From Nitrospira sp. (lineage in GTDB: Bacteria > Nitrospirota > Nitrospiria > Nitrospirales > Nitrospiraceae), in contig JAOUMR010000003.1 in NCBI GenBank assembly GCA_029881435.1, positions 1-64,000 of the forward strand: a stretch of 64,000 nt of DNA, read 5' to 3'. The position numbers and the translations under genes were made by a program. Numbering within the stretch: the stretch's first letter is position 1; each line of letters starts with the position of its first letter. Shown piece after piece: positions 63,289 to 64,000 of the stretch. The notes under the pieces were generated by a model, which saw nothing but the letters and a program-made list of their open reading frames with translations, searched no databases and was not told the origin of the DNA.

Positions 63289-64000
63289 CGGCGTCTTGCC
63301 CTCCACAATATGACGGTCAGAGATAAGAAGAGCATGGCGGGCAGCAGTATGTCTCCAGTTGTGCCAGGGGCGAGAGTGCAGCCTCCTCCGCCGCTATCGC
63401 TGGGGGCCAGCGGAGGTGGCGCGATGTTGAAGGTCGCAGTTACAGTCGCATCTTGGGTGAGCGTGCAGGGATCAGTTCCACTACAATCTCCACTCCATCC
63501 TGCAAAGACGGATCCAGGATCGGGTGATGCGGTGAGGTCTACGGTGCTACCTTGCAGGAACTTTCCATTGCATGTCGTTCCGCAGTCAATTCCAGTGGAG
63601 TCAGATGTCACTCTGCCGGTGCCCGCACCTGCCTTGTTTACGGTAACGGTGAAGTTTGTCACCACGCTGGCCAACGCGGCTCGGGCATTGATACGCCCAC
63701 CGGTCGAGACCTTTCCGCTCAAAGAAGCCTTCCGATCCACGGTGTTGAGGATTGTGCTTCTGAGTTGGGATACGGTGAGATTGGGATCGACGGAGAGCAA
63801 CAATCCGGCGAGTCCCGCTACATGCGGTGTCGCCATCGAAGTGCCCTGAAGAAACTGGTAGTCCGTCGTTCCCGATGGGGGCCCGGCAAGGCAGGCGATA
63901 CGGACATCGTCTAGATATACGCCGTCGAAGATCAGGCTCTCATCCGATACGAATCGAAAGCGGAACCGTGAACCGGCCACACCGTCCGCGATATCCCCCC
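63285..64000 (-). CDS. Subtilisin-like serine protease with C-terminal sorting tail (partial)
   Basis: The C-terminal part of an S8 protease that continues beyond the right edge. From the edge inward: a beta-sandwich insert (SRFRFRFVSDESLIFDGVYL), the catalytic Ser in GTSMATPHVAGLAGLLL, the last helices of the catalytic domain, an InlB-type beta-repeat domain with VTSDSTGIDCGTTCNG and VFAGWSGDCSGTDPCTLTQD, and a tail: Gly-rich linker with Cys (GGGGCTLAPG), DILLP, a membrane helix (AMLFLSLTVIL) and basic RARRR. The tail resembles a JDVT-CTERM signal. It is probably exported, processed at the tail and held on the surface. Confidence 0.85.
   Translation of the reverse strand, partial: GDIADGVAGSRFRFRFVSDESLIFDGVYLDDVRIACLAGPPSGTTDYQFLQGTSMATPHVAGLAGLLLSVDPNLTVSQLRSTILNTVDRKASLSGKVSTGGRINARAALASVVTNFTVTVNKAGAGTGRVTSDSTGIDCGTTCNGKFLQGSTVDLTASPDPGSVFAGWSGDCSGTDPCTLTQDATVTATFNIAPPPLAPSDSGGGGCTLAPGTTGDILLPAMLFLSLTVILWRARRR

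Overview
The window looks like chromosome from a Nitrospira-type bacterium (phylum Nitrospirota). This is inference: it rests on moderate-to-high GC, a Gram-negative envelope gene set (Lnt, LolC/D, RlpA, an outer-membrane barrel), a coenzyme-B12-dependent ribonucleotide reductase, tandem HEAT-repeat genes and the style of the protein sequences. No rRNA or tRNA gene was found, so no marker settles the taxonomy.

Layout. Positions 1-3500 form a small accessory region. It has a parE stump abutting a truncated universal stress gene, a degraded transposase, two toxin-antitoxin pairs (HigBA-like and ParDE), an 83-bp direct repeat on both sides of parDE, and a cluster of hairpins. Positions 3509-9648 carry otsA-otsB for trehalose (OtsA has an added membrane sensor module), a membrane-anchored spermidine-synthase-like protein and UDP-glucose dehydrogenase. 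Positions 9667-16234 hold a compact seven-gene minus-strand operon: a degenerate exported phosphodiesterase-fold protein, a small exported protein and five consecutive HEAT-repeat proteins. Positions 16427-26201 hold two exported proteins, a hydrolase-fold protein without its nucleophile, Lon, an RNA methyltransferase, a Nudix enzyme, a RelE-type pair and two PilZ proteins.

Positions 26382-28223 encode a DNA-repair operon with a short MutY, a separate MutT and a 3'-5' exonuclease. It is followed by a lipoprotein, the overlapping pair miaB-mtaB, an AmpG-like transporter and small membrane proteins. Positions 35460-39142 hold two NrdR-box-like operators over a promoter, then nrdJ. Next come an ACT-domain protein, RlpA, a CorC/HlyC-type protein, NAD-dependent DNA ligase (minus strand), and a LysM lipoprotein leading directly into a complete trpEGDCFBA operon (44969-51663). 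Behind trpA lie remnants of IS110 and REP-associated (RAYT) transposases.

Positions 52146-60419 are a minus-strand lipoprotein and translation cluster: lnt, prfB (with the classic +1 programmed frameshift), lysS, lolC/E, lolD, a barrel protein and a lipoprotein. The right end has a PilZ protein, a Kelch propeller, and a CPBP-type intramembrane protease overlapping a subtilisin-like protease. The subtilisin has a Cys-containing, JDVT-CTERM-like C-terminal sorting tail, so the two look like a processing enzyme and its substrate.

The least explained parts are the HEAT-repeat operon with its inactive phosphodiesterase-fold partner, the membrane-sensor OtsA, and the protease/sorting-tail pair at the right edge.
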